64,000 nucleotides of DNA from Cereibacter azotoformans (GTDB lineage: Bacteria; Pseudomonadota; Alphaproteobacteria; Rhodobacterales; Rhodobacteraceae), in assembly GCA_017599285.1 (NCBI GenBank), contig JAGFXX010000001.1, forward strand, positions 496,001 through 560,000, read 5' to 3'. Positions within the stretch are counted from its first letter, which is position 1; the number at the start of each line of letters is the position of its first letter. Under the pieces are notes generated by a model. It searched no databases. It was not told where the DNA came from and saw only the letters and a list, made by a program, of their open reading frames with translations. Position numbers and translations under genes: made by a program. Shown here piece after piece: positions 9,740 to 20,300 of this stretch.

Positions 9740-11035
9740 ATGCTGAAGGACCAGGACCGGATCTTCACCAACCTCTACGGGATGGGCGACCGCAGCCTGA
9801 AGGGCGCGATGGCGCGCGGCCAGTGGGACGGGACGGCCGACCTGCTCGCGCTCGGCCGCGACAGGATCATCGACATCGTGAAAACCTCCGGCCTGCGCGG
9901 CCGGGGCGGCGCGGGCTTCCCGACGGGCCTCAAATGGTCGTTCATGCCCAAGCAGTCGGACGGCCGCCCGTCCTACCTTGTGATCAACGCCGACGAATCC
10001 GAGCCCGCGACCTGCAAGGACCGCGAGATCATGCGCCACGACCCCCACACGCTGATCGAGGGCGCGCTGCTCTCGGGCTTCGCGATGGGGGCGGTCGCGG
10101 CCTACATCTACATCCGCGGCGAATATATCCGCGAGAAGGAGGCCCTGCAGGCCGCCATCGACGAGGCCTATGACGCGGGCCTGATCGGCCGCAACGCCGC
10201 GAAGTCGGGCTACGATTTCGACATCTACCTGCATCACGGCGCGGGCGCCTACATCTGCGGCGAGGAGACCGCGCTGCTGGAAAGCCTGGAAGGCAAGAAG
10301 GGGATGCCGCGGATGAAGCCGCCGTTCCCGGCAGGCTCGGGCCTTTACGGCTGCCCGACCACGGTGAACAACGTGGAGTCCATTGCCGTCATTCCCGCGA
10401 TCCTGCGCCGGGGCGGCGAGTGGTTCGCGGGCTTTGGCCGGCCGAACAACGCGGGCGTGAAGCTCTTTGCCATGTCGGGGCATGTGAACACGCCCTGCGT
10501 GATCGAGGAGAGCATGTCGATCTCGATGAAGGAGCTGATCGAGAAGCATGGCGGCGGCGTGCGCGGCGGCTGGAAGAACCTCAAGGCGGTGATCCCCGGC
10601 GGCGCCTCCTGCCCGATCATCCCGGCCGAGCAATGCGAAGACGCGGTGATGGACTATGACGGGATGCGCGAGCTGAAGTCGAGCTTCGGCACCGCCTGCA
10701 TGATCGTGATGGACCAGCAGACCGACGTCATCAAGGCGGTCTGGCGGCTGGCCAAGTTCTTCAAGCACGAGAGCTGCGGCCAGTGCACCCCCTGCCGCGA
10801 GGGCACGGGCTGGATGATGCGCGTGATGGACCGGCTGGTGCGCGGTGAGGCCGAGGTCGAGGAGATCGACATGCTGCTCTCGGTCACGAAGCAGGTCGAG
10901 GGCCACACGATCTGCGCGCTCGGCGATGCGGCGGCCTGGCCGATCCAGGGCCTGATCCGGCATTACCGCGAAGAGATCGAGGACCGGATCAAGGCGAAGA
11001 AGACCGGGCGCATGGGCGCCATGGCGGCGGAATGA
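9740..11035 (+). CDS. nuoF: NADH-quinone oxidoreductase subunit F (51 kDa, NADH/FMN site)
   Basis: This 431-residue subunit oxidises NADH through FMN and passes electrons to cluster N3. The NADH-binding glycine loop [16 protein letters not shown] lies near residue 52. The FMN loop [19 protein letters not shown] lies near residue 168. The [4Fe-4S] ligands are Cys346, Cys349 and Cys352 in [12 protein letters not shown] plus Cys392 in [10 protein letters not shown]. The length is typical. It lies directly after the small membrane-protein gene and 77 bases before nuoG. Confidence 0.96.
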   Translation: MLKDQDRIFTNLYGMGDRSLKGAMARGQWDGTADLLALGRDRIIDIVKTSGLRGRGGAGFPTGLKWSFMPKQSDGRPSYLVINADESEPATCKDREIMRHDPHTLIEGALLSGFAMGAVAAYIYIRGEYIREKEALQAAIDEAYDAGLIGRNAAKSGYDFDIYLHHGAGAYICGEETALLESLEGKKGMPRMKPPFPAGSGLYGCPTTVNNVESIAVIPAILRRGGEWFAGFGRPNNAGVKLFAMSGHVNTPCVIEESMSISMKELIEKHGGGVRGGWKNLKAVIPGGASCPIIPAEQCEDAVMDYDGMRELKSSFGTACMIVMDQQTDVIKAVWRLAKFFKHESCGQCTPCREGTGWMMRVMDRLVRGEAEVEEIDMLLSVTKQVEGHTICALGDAAAWPIQGLIRHYREEIEDRIKAKKTGRMGAMAAE

Positions 11036-11112
11036 CCGATCCGCGGGCCCGGCGGGCCTGCGCGTGACGGAACGGAACTTGGGCGGCGGGGGCCGCACGG
11101 CGGAGTAGGCGG

Positions 11113-13128
11113 ATGAGCAACCTCAAGAAGATCATCATCGACGGTATCGAGGTCGAGGTGGACGGCGCCATGACGCTTCTGCAGGCGGCCGAGGAGATCG
11201 GGATCGAGATCCCGCGCTTCTGCTACCACGAGCGGCTGTCGATCGCCGGCAACTGCCGCATGTGCCTCGTCGAAGTGGTGGGCGGGCCGCCGAAGCCCAC
11301 CGCCTCCTGCGCCATGCAGGTCCGCGACCTGCGCCCCGGCCCGAACGGCGAGCCGCCCGTGGTCAAGACCAACTCGCCGATGGTCAAGAAGGCCCGCGAG
11401 GGGGTGATGGAGTTCCTGCTCATCAACCACCCGCTCGACTGCCCGATCTGCGACCAGGGCGGCGAATGCGACCTGCAGGACCAGGCGATGGCCTATGGCG
11501 TCGATTTCAGCCGCTACCGCGAGCCGAAGCGCGCCTCCGAGAACCTGAACCTCGGGCCGCTGGTGGCGACGCAGATGACGCGCTGCATCTCCTGCACCCG
11601 CTGCGTGCGCTTCACGACCGAGGTCGCGGGCATCAGCCAGATGGGCCAGACCGGGCGCGGCGAAGACAGCGAGATCACCAGCTACCTCAACCAGACGCTC
11701 GACACCAACCTTCAGGGCAATATCATCGACCTCTGCCCGGTGGGCGCGCTGACCTCGAAGCCCTATGCCTTCACGGCGCGGCCTTGGGAACTGAGCAAGA
11801 CCGAGTCGATCGACGTGATGGACGCGCTGGGGTCGAACATTCGCGTGGACACCAAGGGGCGCGAGGTCATGCGCATCCTTCCGCGCAGCCACGACGGCGT
11901 GAACGAGGAATGGATCAGCGACAAGACCCGCTTCGTCTGGGACGGGCTGCGCCGCCAGCGTCTGGATGTTCCCTACGTCCGCGAGAACGGCAAGCTGCGG
12001 AAAGCCTCCTGGGCCGAGGCGCTGCAGACCGCCGCCGCCGCGATGAAGGGCCGGAAGGTCGCGGGCCTCGTGGGCGATCTGGTGCCGGTCGAGGCCGCCT
12101 TCTCGCTGAAGACGCTGGTCGAGGGGCTGGGGGGCCGCGTGGAATGCCGGACGGACGGCGCGCGGCTGCCCGCAGGCAACCGTTCGGCCTATGTCGGCAA
12201 TGCCGCGATCGAGGAGATCGACACCGCGAAGCGCATCCTGCTGATCGGCACCGACCCGCGCAACGAGGCGCCGGTGCTGAACGCGCGCATCCGCAAGGCG
12301 TGGCTTCTGGGGGCCGAGGTCGGGCTGATCGGCCGCGCGGTGGACCTGACCTATGACTATGCGCACCTCGGCACCGACCGGGCGGCGCTGGTGAAGCTCG
12401 CGGACGAGCCTGTGGCGGACGAGAAGCGCGGCGGCCTCGTGATCGTGGGGCAGGGCGCGCTGACCGAGGCCGATGGCGAGGCGGTTCTGGCGCAGGCGAT
12501 GAAGCTGGCCGAGGCGATGGGCGCGAAGCTTATGGTGCTGCACACCGCCGCCGCGCGTGTGGGCGCGATGGATGTGGGCTGCGTGACCGAGGGCGGGTTG
12601 CCGGCGGCCATCGGGGGGGCCGAGGTGATCTTCAACCTCGGCGCCGACGAGGTCGAGATCGGCGCAGGCCCCGTCGTGATCTATCAGGGCAGCCACGGCG
12701 ACCGCGGCGCGCACCGCGCCGACGTGATCCTGCCCGCCGCGACCTACACCGAGGAGAACGGCCTCTTCGTGAACACCGAAGGCCGGCCGCAGCTGGCCTT
12801 CCGCGCGGGCTTCCCGCCGGGCGAGGCCAAGGAGAACTGGGCGATCCTGCGCGCGCTTTCGGCCGAGGTGGGCCAGACGCTGCCCTGGGACACGATGGCC
12901 GCCCTGCGCCGCAAGCTGGTCCAGGCCGTGCCGCATCTGGGCCGCGTCGATCAGGTGGCCGCGAACGAGTGGCAGCCGCTGCCGCTGCGCGAACCGGGCA
13001 AGGCGGACTTCCGTCTTGCGGTGTGGGACTTCTACCTGACCAACCCGATCGCGCGCGCCTCGGCGCTGATGGGTGAGCTTTCGGCTCTGGCCGCGCGGCG
13101 CGGCCAGCCGTCGCTCGCGGCGGAGTAG
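11113..13128 (+). CDS. nuoG: NADH-quinone oxidoreductase subunit G (75 kDa)
   Basis: This 671-residue subunit carries N1b, N4 and N5. The N-terminal [2Fe-2S] ferredoxin domain shows [20 protein letters not shown] His-Cys cluster region follows with [19 protein letters not shown], and then [10 protein letters not shown] with [10 protein letters not shown] for the next [4Fe-4S] centre. The C-terminal part is the degenerate molybdopterin-oxidoreductase domain without cofactor. The length matches the mitochondria-like short form, not the ~900-residue E. coli form that has an extra cluster. AGTAGGCGG precedes ATG 11113. A lipoprotein gene follows after three bases. Confidence 0.96.
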   Translation: MSNLKKIIIDGIEVEVDGAMTLLQAAEEIGIEIPRFCYHERLSIAGNCRMCLVEVVGGPPKPTASCAMQVRDLRPGPNGEPPVVKTNSPMVKKAREGVMEFLLINHPLDCPICDQGGECDLQDQAMAYGVDFSRYREPKRASENLNLGPLVATQMTRCISCTRCVRFTTEVAGISQMGQTGRGEDSEITSYLNQTLDTNLQGNIIDLCPVGALTSKPYAFTARPWELSKTESIDVMDALGSNIRVDTKGREVMRILPRSHDGVNEEWISDKTRFVWDGLRRQRLDVPYVRENGKLRKASWAEALQTAAAAMKGRKVAGLVGDLVPVEAAFSLKTLVEGLGGRVECRTDGARLPAGNRSAYVGNAAIEEIDTAKRILLIGTDPRNEAPVLNARIRKAWLLGAEVGLIGRAVDLTYDYAHLGTDRAALVKLADEPVADEKRGGLVIVGQGALTEADGEAVLAQAMKLAEAMGAKLMVLHTAAARVGAMDVGCVTEGGLPAAIGGAEVIFNLGADEVEIGAGPVVIYQGSHGDRGAHRADVILPAATYTEENGLFVNTEGRPQLAFRAGFPPGEAKENWAILRALSAEVGQTLPWDTMAALRRKLVQAVPHLGRVDQVAANEWQPLPLREPGKADFRLAVWDFYLTNPIARASALMGELSALAARRGQPSLAAE

Positions 13129-13131
13129 GGC

Positions 13132-13542
13132 GTGCGGCCGGCTGTCCTCTTTCCGGTCGGGCTCGCTCTGGCGGGCCTTGCCTCGTGCGCTCCGCCGGCC
13201 GCACCCGAGGCTGCGCTGCCGGACGAGGCGTTCACGCCCGTCTACAAGGGCATCGAGACGCGGCTGCTCGATGATGATCTCGTCGAGTTCCTCGTCGAGA
13301 TGGAGGGGGCGCGGGGCATCCCCGATGTCGAGGATTACGCCCGGTGCGCCGCTGCCCAATACACGCTCATCCGCGGTTACGGCTTTGCCCGGCATCTGCG
13401 AACAAATGTCGCAGAGAGGGGTGGCGTTTGGCGGGGTGATGCGATTTACACCATTTCGGCCGCGCTGCCCCGCGGCGTGCAGACGATCGACGCCGAGGTG
13501 ACGGTGCGCGATTGCCGGGAACAGGGAATACCGACGATATGA
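13132..13542 (+). CDS. Small lipoprotein of unknown function between nuoG and nuoH
   Basis: The frame begins with GTG 13132, three bases after the nuoG stop, and encodes 136 residues. The N-terminus is a lipoprotein signal: hydrophobic ALFPVGLALAGLASC-type text (here VLFPVGLALAGLASC) with a lipobox cysteine at residue 19. The mature part has no family I recognise. It contains ARCAAAQYTLIRGYGFARH, which resembles periplasmic proteins with a conserved cysteine and a beta-rich end (IYTISAALPRGVQTIDAEVTV). It sits within the operon with the same reading direction and is likely co-expressed with complex I. A link to assembly is inference. Confidence 0.7.
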   Translation: MRPAVLFPVGLALAGLASCAPPAAPEAALPDEAFTPVYKGIETRLLDDDLVEFLVEMEGARGIPDVEDYARCAAAQYTLIRGYGFARHLRTNVAERGGVWRGDAIYTISAALPRGVQTIDAEVTVRDCREQGIPTI

Positions 13543-13569
13543 CGATCGGCATGAGGGATGCGAGGCGCC

Positions 13570-14607
13570 ATGGATGAGTTCATGAATTCGGGGATGGGCA
13601 TCATCCTCACGATCGCGGCGCAGGGGCTTCTGGTCATAGCCTTCGTGATGATCTCGCTTCTGTTCCTCGTCTATGGCGACCGCAAGATCTGGGCGGCGGT
13701 GCAGATGCGGCGCGGCCCGAACGTGGTGGGCGCCTTCGGCCTGCTGCAGACGGTGGCCGATGCCGCGAAATACGTCTTCAAGGAGGTCGTGGTTCCCGCG
13801 GGCGTGGACCGGCCGGTGTTCTTCCTTGCGCCGCTGCTGTCCTTCGTGCTGGCGGTGCTGGCCTGGGCCGTGATCCCCTTCAGCCCCGGCTGGGTGCTGT
13901 CGGACATCAACGTGGCGATCCTGTTCGTCTTTGCCGTCTCCTCGCTCGAGGTCTATGGCGTGATCATGGGCGGCTGGGCCTCGAACTCGAAATATCCGTT
14001 CCTCGGCTCGCTGCGTTCGGCGGCGCAGATGATCTCGTACGAGGTGTCGCTGGGGCTGATCATCATCGGGATCATCATCTCGACAGGCTCGATGAACCTG
14101 ACCCACATCGTCGAGGCGCAGGCGGGCCCGTTCGGGATCTTCAACTGGTACTGGCTGCCGCACCTGCCGATGGTGGCGCTGTTCTTCATCTCGGCGCTGG
14201 CCGAGACCAACCGCCCGCCCTTCGACCTGCCGGAAGCGGAATCCGAACTCGTGGCCGGCTTCCAGGTCGAATACAGCTCGACCCCGTTCCTGCTGTTCAT
14301 GGCGGGCGAGTATATCGCCATCTTCCTGATGTGCGCGCTGATGAGCCTTCTGTTCTTCGGCGGCTGGCTCTCGCCCATTCCGGGGCTGCCCGACGGCGCG
14401 CTCTGGATGGTGCTGAAGATGGGCTTCTTCTTCTTCCTGTTCGCGATGGTGAAGGCCATCGTGCCGCGCTACCGCTACGACCAGCTCATGCGGATCGGCT
14501 GGAAGGTGTTCCTGCCCTTCAGCCTCGCCTGGGTGGTTCTGGTGGCGTTCCTTGCGAAATTCGAAGTGTTCGGCGGCTTCTGGGCCCGCTGGGCGATGGG
14601 GGGCTGA
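13570..14607 (+). CDS. nuoH: NADH-quinone oxidoreductase subunit H
   Basis: This 345-residue, eight-helix membrane subunit links the peripheral arm and the proton-pumping arm. Family text includes [26 protein letters not shown] near residue 36 (split around the loop), [17 protein letters not shown] near 145 and [20 protein letters not shown] near 212, the glutamate-rich loop near the quinone channel. ATG 13570 matches the family start MDEFMNS; the frame opens four codons earlier at 13558, also ATG-like, but without support. Confidence 0.95.
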   Translation: MDEFMNSGMGIILTIAAQGLLVIAFVMISLLFLVYGDRKIWAAVQMRRGPNVVGAFGLLQTVADAAKYVFKEVVVPAGVDRPVFFLAPLLSFVLAVLAWAVIPFSPGWVLSDINVAILFVFAVSSLEVYGVIMGGWASNSKYPFLGSLRSAAQMISYEVSLGLIIIGIIISTGSMNLTHIVEAQAGPFGIFNWYWLPHLPMVALFFISALAETNRPPFDLPEAESELVAGFQVEYSSTPFLLFMAGEYIAIFLMCALMSLLFFGGWLSPIPGLPDGALWMVLKMGFFFFLFAMVKAIVPRYRYDQLMRIGWKVFLPFSLAWVVLVAFLAKFEVFGGFWARWAMGG

Positions 14608-14608
14608 C

Positions 14609-15112
14609 ATGGCCAGGACAGGCGCAATCGACTACGGCCGGGCAGTCAAGTACTTTCTGCTGCTCGATTTCATCAAGGGCTTCGGCCTTGGCATGAAGTA
14701 TTTCTTCGCGCCCAAGCACACGCTGAACTACCCGCACGAGAAGGGGCCGCTGTCGCCCCGCTTCCGGGGCGAGCACGCGCTGCGCCGCTATCCCAACGGC
14801 GAGGAACGCTGCATCGCCTGCAAGCTCTGCGAGGCGGTCTGCCCGGCGCAGGCCATCACGATCGACGCCGAACCGCGCGAGGACGGCAGCCGCCGCACCA
14901 CGCGCTACGACATCGACATGACGAAATGCATCTACTGCGGCTTCTGTCAGGAGGCCTGCCCGGTGGATGCGATCGTGGAAGGCCCCAACTTCGAATTCTC
15001 GGTCGAGACGCGCGAGGAGCTGTTCTACACCAAGGAGAAGCTCCTGCAGAACGGCGACCGCTGGGAGGCCGAGATCGCCCGCAACCTCGAGCTGGATGCG
15101 CCCTACCGATGA
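14609..15112 (+). CDS. nuoI: NADH-quinone oxidoreductase subunit I (two [4Fe-4S] clusters)
   Basis: This 167-residue ferredoxin-like subunit carries N6a and N6b. The two motifs are [12 protein letters not shown] (Cys68, 71, 74 and 78) and [12 protein letters not shown] (Cys107, 110, 113 and 117). The N-terminal amphipathic helix [18 protein letters not shown] anchors it to the membrane arm. ATG 14609 lies just after the nuoH stop. The stop overlaps the ATG of the next gene (ATGA). Confidence 0.96.
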   Translation: MARTGAIDYGRAVKYFLLLDFIKGFGLGMKYFFAPKHTLNYPHEKGPLSPRFRGEHALRRYPNGEERCIACKLCEAVCPAQAITIDAEPREDGSRRTTRYDIDMTKCIYCGFCQEACPVDAIVEGPNFEFSVETREELFYTKEKLLQNGDRWEAEIARNLELDAPYR

Positions 15113-15519
15113 ACGACGAGCTGGCGAAGATGTTCAAGTCGATGATCGAGCAGGGCCACGAGATGGCCCGCTCGTTCAATCCCGCCCTTGAGCATTTCCA
15201 GGTGAAGGAGTTCGAGAAGCTCATCCCCACCATGTCCAAGGACGTGATGGAGATGTGGTTCGGCCGAACCTTCAACCGCGAGGGGCTGGACGCCAAGACC
15301 CGCCTCCTCGTGACGCTCGCCGCCCTGACCGTTCTCGGCGCCCACGCCGAGCCCCAGATCCGGCTCACGATCCGCCACGCGCTGGCGGCCGGGGCCACCA
15401 AGCGCGAGATCGCCGAGGTGATCTGGCAGATGAGCCTATTCGGCGGGGTGCCCGCCATGCAGAAGGCGCTGGACGTGGCCCAGAGCGTCTTTGCCGAGTT
15501 CGAGGAGACAGACGAATGA
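15109..15519 (+). CDS. Carboxymuconolactone-decarboxylase-like (AhpD-fold) protein within the nuo operon
   Basis: This 136-residue all-helical protein resembles the CMD family: [22 protein letters not shown], then [25 protein letters not shown] and a C-terminal [13 protein letters not shown] helix. The AhpD-type CxxC redox pair is absent, so peroxidase-reductase activity is unlikely. It is translationally coupled on both sides (ATGA overlap with nuoI and with nuoJ), so it is made together with complex I. Family members act as decarboxylases or are uncharacterised; the role here is unknown. Insertion of such a gene between nuoI and nuoJ is not part of the canonical operon. Confidence 0.82.
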   Translation: MNDELAKMFKSMIEQGHEMARSFNPALEHFQVKEFEKLIPTMSKDVMEMWFGRTFNREGLDAKTRLLVTLAALTVLGAHAEPQIRLTIRHALAAGATKREIAEVIWQMSLFGGVPAMQKALDVAQSVFAEFEETDE

Positions 15520-16130
15520 GTGTCGCCGATCTGGCCTTCTACTGTTTTGCCGTGCCCGCGGTCTTTGCCGCGCTCATGGTCGTGACGCAGCGCAACATGG
15601 TCCATGCGGTGCTGTGGCTGATCCTCGTCTTCCTCAGCTCGGCCGGGATGTTCGTGCTGCTCGGCGCCGAGTTCGTGGCCATGCTGCTGATCATCGTCTA
15701 TGTCGGCGCGGTGGCGGTGCTGTTCCTGTTCGTCGTCATGATGCTCGACGTCGACTTCGAGGCGCTCAAGTCCGAGATGGCGCGCTACATGCCGGTGGCG
15801 GCGCTGATCGGGATCGTGATCCTGCTTCAGCTCTCGATGGGGATCGGCGCCTGGGTGACGGCCGAGGGCGCGCCGGCTCTGCGCCAGGCGCCGACGCCCG
15901 ACCCGAACCAGATCGAGAACAGCCGCGCGCTCGGGCTGCTGATCTATGACAAGTATCTCTACCTCTTCCAGACAGCGGGTCTGATCCTGCTGGTGGCCAT
16001 GGTCGGGGCGATCCTGCTCACGCTGCGCGAGCGGCGCGATGTCAAGCGCCAGAACGTGCTGGCGCAGATGTGGCGCGATCCCGCCGAGGCGATGGAACTG
16101 AAGGACGTGAAGCCGGGGCAGGGCCTCTGA
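15516..16130 (+). CDS. nuoJ: NADH-quinone oxidoreductase subunit J
   Basis: This 204-residue membrane subunit has five predicted helices. The family text includes [25 protein letters not shown] (split by the helix break) and the pi-bulge region [21 protein letters not shown] near residues 60-82. The C-terminal cytoplasmic tail ends in a charged segment ([15 protein letters not shown]). Its ATG overlaps the stop of the preceding CMD-like gene. A 160-base hairpin-rich gap to nuoK follows. Confidence 0.93.
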   Translation: MSVADLAFYCFAVPAVFAALMVVTQRNMVHAVLWLILVFLSSAGMFVLLGAEFVAMLLIIVYVGAVAVLFLFVVMMLDVDFEALKSEMARYMPVAALIGIVILLQLSMGIGAWVTAEGAPALRQAPTPDPNQIENSRALGLLIYDKYLYLFQTAGLILLVAMVGAILLTLRERRDVKRQNVLAQMWRDPAEAMELKDVKPGQGL

Positions 16131-16144
16131 GGCCGGACCGGGGT

Positions 16145-16199
16145 AGGCTCTGCGGAGCCTGACGGACAGACCGTGGTGCGGACCCCTCGTCGGGTCCGC
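16145..16199 (+). other. Two RNA hairpins in the nuoJ-nuoK gap
   Basis: AGGCTC-TGCG-GAGCCT (16145-16160) is a 6-bp stem with a tetraloop, and GCGGACCC-CTCGTC-GGGTCCGC (16178-16199) is a perfect 8-bp stem. They lie in the only long gap (160 bases) between nuo genes. No T tract follows, so read-through is expected. They may act as an mRNA-processing or stability boundary inside the operon. Confidence 0.5.
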
Positions 16200-16290
16200 G
16201 TGCGGAAGATCCGGGGGCCGGGGTCTGCGCTCGCGCGCGGACCGGCCGCCGGCACAAGGGAAAGACGGGCGGTGAGCCGGAGGGACGAGA

Positions 16291-16596
16291 ATGGTGGGAC
16301 TTGAGCATTATCTGACGGTATCGGCCGCGCTGCTGGTGATCGGGATCTTCGGCATCTTCCTCAACCGGAAGAACGTGATCGTGATCCTGATGTCCATCGA
16401 GCTCATGCTGCTCGCGGTGAACATCAACCTCGTGGCCTTCTCGAGCTTCCTCGGGGATCTCACGGGGCAGGTGTTCACGCTCTTCGTGCTGACCGTGGCC
16501 GCGGCCGAGGCCGCGATTGGGCTTGCGATCCTCGTCACCTTCTTCCGGAACCGCGGCACCATCGACGTCGAAGACGTCAACGTGATGAAGGGCTGA
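16291..16596 (+). CDS. nuoK: NADH-quinone oxidoreductase subunit K
   Basis: This 101-residue, three-helix subunit is the smallest antiporter-like element (MrpC-related). The conserved glutamate in [20 protein letters not shown] (near residue 35) and a second in [17 protein letters not shown] (near residue 71) are both present, as needed for the proton path. GGAGGGACGAG precedes ATG 16291. nuoL follows after five bases. Confidence 0.95.
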   Translation: MVGLEHYLTVSAALLVIGIFGIFLNRKNVIVILMSIELMLLAVNINLVAFSSFLGDLTGQVFTLFVLTVAAAEAAIGLAILVTFFRNRGTIDVEDVNVMKG

Positions 16597-16601
16597 GGCA
16601 C

Positions 16602-18749
16602 ATGGCAACGATCATCCTTCTGGCGCCGCTCCTCGGCGCGCTGATCTGCGGCTTCGGCTGGCGTCTCATCGGTGAGCGGGCGGGGCAGATCATCGCCACC
16701 GCGCTCGTCTTCCTCGCGGCGCTGCTGTCCTGGATCATCTTCCTCGGCTTCGACGGCGAGATGTATCAGGTCGTCCTGCTGCGCTGGATCGAGAGCGGCT
16801 CGCTTTCGACCGAATGGGCGATCCGCATCGACCGGCTGACCGCGATCATGCTGGTGGTTGTGAACACCGTCTCGGCGCTCGTGCACCTGTATTCCTTCGG
16901 CTACATGGCGCATGACGACAACTGGAACCACCACGAGCATTACAAGGCGCGCTTCTTCGCCTATCTGTCCTTCTTCACCTTCGCGATGCTGACGCTGGTG
17001 ACCTCGGACAACCTCGTGCAGCTCTTCTTCGGCTGGGAGGGTGTCGGTGTCGCCTCCTACCTGCTGATCGGCTTCTACTACCGGAAACCCTCCGCCAACG
17101 CGGCCGCGATCAAGGCCTTCGTGGTGAACCGCGTGGGTGACTTCGGCCTCGCCCTCGGCATCATGGCCCTGTTCTTCCTGGTGGATTCGATCCGTTTCGA
17201 CGATGTCTTCGACGCGGTGCCTCAGCTTGCGCAGACCAACGTCACCTTCCTGTGGACCGAATGGAATGCCGCGAACCTGATTGGCGTGCTGCTTTTCATC
17301 GGCGCGATGGGGAAATCGGCCCAGCTCGGCCTGCACACCTGGCTTCCCGATGCGATGGAGGGCCCGACGCCCGTGTCGGCGCTGATCCACGCGGCGACCA
17401 TGGTGACCGCGGGTGTGTTCCTCGTCTGCCGCATGTCGCCGCTCTATGAGTTCGCGCCCGACGCCCAGACCATGATCGTCGTGGTCGGCGCCACCACCGC
17501 CTTCTTCGCGGCGACCGTTGGCCTCGTGCAGAACGACATCAAGCGCGTGATCGCCTATTCGACCTGCTCGCAGCTTGGCTACATGTTCGTCGCGGCCGGC
17601 GTGGGGGTCTATTCGGCGGCCATGTTCCACCTCTTCACCCACGCCTTCTTCAAGGCGATGCTGTTCCTTGGGGCGGGCTCGGTCATCCATGCCATGCACC
17701 ACGAGCAGGACATGCGGAACTACGGCGGGCTGCGCCACAAGATCCCGCTGACCTTCTGGGCGATGATGATCGGCACCTTCGCCATCACCGGCGTCGGCAT
17801 CCCGCTGACTCACATCGGTTTCGCCGGGTTCCTCAGCAAGGACGCAATCATCGAGAGCGCCTTCGTGGGCTCCTCCTATGCCTTCTGGCTGCTGGTCGTG
17901 GCCGCCTGCTTCACCAGTTTCTATTCCTGGCGGCTGATCTTCCTGACCTTCTTCGGCACACCGCGCGGCGATCACCACGCCTATGATCATGCGCACGAAA
18001 GCCCGAAGACCATGCTGATCCCGCTGGGCGTCCTGGCGCTCGGGGCGGTGTTCTCGGGGATGATCTGGTACAATTCCTTCTTCGGCGACCACAACCGCGT
18101 GGCCACATGGTTCGGCATCCCGCATCACGCGGCCTCCTCGGAAGAGGGCGCAACCCACGCCGAGGCCGCGGCCGAGGACGGAGCCGAGACCCAGGCCGCC
18201 GACGAGGCGCTGCCCGAGGCCGGCAACCTGGCCGGTGCCGGCGAGGCGCCGAGCGCGGCCGAGACCGAGGCCCATGCCGAGGTGGCCGGGCTTGGTCCGA
18301 TCGGCGCGATCTACATGGGCCCCGAGAACCATGTCATGGACGAGGCGCACCATGCGCCGGTCTGGGTCAAGGTCTCGCCCTTCGTGGCCATGCTGATCGG
18401 CTTTGCCTTTGCCTGGCTCTTCTACATCGCCAAGCCGTCGCTGCCGGGGGCGCTCGCGCGGAACCAGCGTCCGCTCTACCTCTTCCTGCTGAACAAGTGG
18501 TATTTCGACGAGCTGTATGACGTGATCTTCGTCCGTCCGGCCCGGTTCATCGGCCGCTTCCTGTGGAAGCGGGGCGACGGGGCGGTGATCGACGGCGCGA
18601 TCAACGGGCTTGCGCTGGGGATCATCCCGGCGCTGACCCGGCTCGCCGGTCGCGTGCAGTCCGGCTACATCTTCCACTATGCCTTCGCCATGTTCCTCGG
18701 CATCGCGATCCTCATTACCTGGATGACGCTCACGGGGGGCGCGCACTGA
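16602..18749 (+). CDS. nuoL: NADH-quinone oxidoreductase subunit L (distal proton pump)
   Basis: This 715-residue antiporter-like subunit has about 16 helices and a long lateral helix at the C-terminus. Key text is [15 protein letters not shown] (pump glutamate near residue 147), [21 protein letters not shown] (lysine near residue 237) and [17 protein letters not shown] (near residue 348). An acidic, alanine-rich stretch of roughly 55 residues (about 507-562, [18 protein letters not shown] and onward) is inserted between late helices and is longer than in E. coli NuoL (613 residues). The stop overlaps the nuoM start (TGATG). Confidence 0.95.
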   Translation: MATIILLAPLLGALICGFGWRLIGERAGQIIATALVFLAALLSWIIFLGFDGEMYQVVLLRWIESGSLSTEWAIRIDRLTAIMLVVVNTVSALVHLYSFGYMAHDDNWNHHEHYKARFFAYLSFFTFAMLTLVTSDNLVQLFFGWEGVGVASYLLIGFYYRKPSANAAAIKAFVVNRVGDFGLALGIMALFFLVDSIRFDDVFDAVPQLAQTNVTFLWTEWNAANLIGVLLFIGAMGKSAQLGLHTWLPDAMEGPTPVSALIHAATMVTAGVFLVCRMSPLYEFAPDAQTMIVVVGATTAFFAATVGLVQNDIKRVIAYSTCSQLGYMFVAAGVGVYSAAMFHLFTHAFFKAMLFLGAGSVIHAMHHEQDMRNYGGLRHKIPLTFWAMMIGTFAITGVGIPLTHIGFAGFLSKDAIIESAFVGSSYAFWLLVVAACFTSFYSWRLIFLTFFGTPRGDHHAYDHAHESPKTMLIPLGVLALGAVFSGMIWYNSFFGDHNRVATWFGIPHHAASSEEGATHAEAAAEDGAETQAADEALPEAGNLAGAGEAPSAAETEAHAEVAGLGPIGAIYMGPENHVMDEAHHAPVWVKVSPFVAMLIGFAFAWLFYIAKPSLPGALARNQRPLYLFLLNKWYFDELYDVIFVRPARFIGRFLWKRGDGAVIDGAINGLALGIIPALTRLAGRVQSGYIFHYAFAMFLGIAILITWMTLTGGAH

Positions 18750-20290
18750 TGGAAAACCTGCTGTCGATCATCACCTTCATCCCGCTGGTGGCGGCGCTGA
18801 TCATGGCGCTGTTCCTGCGGGGCGAGGACGCGGCCGCGCAGCGGAACGCGAAGTGGCTGGCGCTGCTGGCCACCTCGGCGACCTTCCTCGTGTCGCTCTT
18901 CCTGCTGGCGGGCTTCGACCCCGACAACACCGGCTTCCAGTTCGTCGAGACCTACGACTGGATCGCGGGCCTGAAATACAAGATGGGCGTGGACGGCATC
19001 TCGATCCTCTTCGTGATGCTGACCACCTTCCTGATGCCGCTGACCATCGCCTCGGCCTGGGAGGTCGAGAACCGGGTCAAGGAATACATGATCGCCTTCC
19101 TGGTGCTCGAGACGCTGATGATCGGCGTCTTCTGCGCCCTCGACCTTGTGCTCTTCTACCTGTTCTTCGAGGCGGGCCTCATTCCGATGTTCCTCATCAT
19201 CGGGATCTGGGGCGGCAAGGAGCGGATCTACGCGGCCTTCAAGTTCTTCCTCTACACGTTCCTCGGCTCGGTCCTGATGCTGATCGCGATGATCGCGATG
19301 TACTTCGACGCGGGCACGACCGACATTCCGACGCTGATGGCGCATGAATTCTCGTCGGGGACGCTGTCGATCGCGGGCTTCCAGATCGTCGGCGGGTTGC
19401 AGACGCTGCTGTTCCTGGCCTTCTTCGCGAGCTTCGCCGTGAAGATGCCGATGTGGCCGGTGCACACCTGGTTGCCGGATGCGCACGTGCAGGCGCCGAC
19501 GGCGGGCTCGGTGGTGCTGGCGGCGATCCTGCTGAAGATGGGCGGCTACGGCTTCCTGCGCTTCTCGCTGCCGATGTTCCCGGTGGGGTCGGACCTGCTG
19601 TCGCCGCTGGTGCTGTGGCTGTCGGCGATTGCCATCGTCTACACCTCGCTGGTGGCGCTGGCGCAATCGGACATGAAGAAGCTGATCGCCTATTCGTCGG
19701 TCGCGCACATGGGTTATGTGACCATGGGGATCTTCGCCGCGAACCAGCAGGGCGTGGACGGGGCGATCTTCCAGATGCTGTCGCACGGCTTCATCTCGGG
19801 CGCGCTGTTCCTGTGCGTGGGCGTGATCTATGACCGGATGCACACGCGCGAGATCGACGCCTACGGCGGCCTCGTGAACCGGATGCCGGCCTATGCGCTG
19901 ATCTTCATGTTCTTCACCATGGCCAACGTGGGGCTTCCCGGCACCAGCGGGTTCGTGGGTGAGTTCCTGACCCTCGTCGGCATCTTCCAGGTCAACACCT
20001 GGGTGGCGATGGTGGCCACGACCGGCGTGATCCTCTCGGCGGCCTACGGCCTCTGGCTCTACCGCCGCGTGGTCTTCGGCGAGCTGGTGAAGGAGGCCCT
20101 GCGCACGATCCGCGACATGGACCGGCGCGAGAAGGCGATCTTTGCCCCGCTCGTGGCCATGACGCTGCTGCTCGGCGTCTATCCGAGCCTTGTAACCGAC
20201 ATCATCGGGCCCTCGGTGGCCCGCCTGACGAGCGACTACCAGTCCGCGGCCGCCCTGTTCGAGGCGGGCTCGCGGCTGGCCATGGAATGA
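18749..20290 (+). CDS. nuoM: NADH-quinone oxidoreductase subunit M (proton pump)
   Basis: This 513-residue antiporter-like subunit has 14 predicted helices. The pump residues are in [21 protein letters not shown] (glutamate near residue 142) and [20 protein letters not shown] (lysine near residue 232). [19 protein letters not shown] lies near residue 345. ATG 18749 shares its A with the nuoL stop codon. The open frame extends upstream into nuoL without homology. nuoN follows after ten bases. Confidence 0.95.
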   Translation: MENLLSIITFIPLVAALIMALFLRGEDAAAQRNAKWLALLATSATFLVSLFLLAGFDPDNTGFQFVETYDWIAGLKYKMGVDGISILFVMLTTFLMPLTIASAWEVENRVKEYMIAFLVLETLMIGVFCALDLVLFYLFFEAGLIPMFLIIGIWGGKERIYAAFKFFLYTFLGSVLMLIAMIAMYFDAGTTDIPTLMAHEFSSGTLSIAGFQIVGGLQTLLFLAFFASFAVKMPMWPVHTWLPDAHVQAPTAGSVVLAAILLKMGGYGFLRFSLPMFPVGSDLLSPLVLWLSAIAIVYTSLVALAQSDMKKLIAYSSVAHMGYVTMGIFAANQQGVDGAIFQMLSHGFISGALFLCVGVIYDRMHTREIDAYGGLVNRMPAYALIFMFFTMANVGLPGTSGFVGEFLTLVGIFQVNTWVAMVATTGVILSAAYGLWLYRRVVFGELVKEALRTIRDMDRREKAIFAPLVAMTLLLGVYPSLVTDIIGPSVARLTSDYQSAAALFEAGSRLAME

Positions 20291-20300
20291 GGGACGTACG

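Noticed and set aside
10963..14610. Very long minus-strand open frame (over 1200 codons) opposite nuoG to nuoH
   Set aside because: It is antisense to well-matched complex I genes and its translation is rich in Arg, His, Pro and Gly, as expected for the shadow of high-GC genes.
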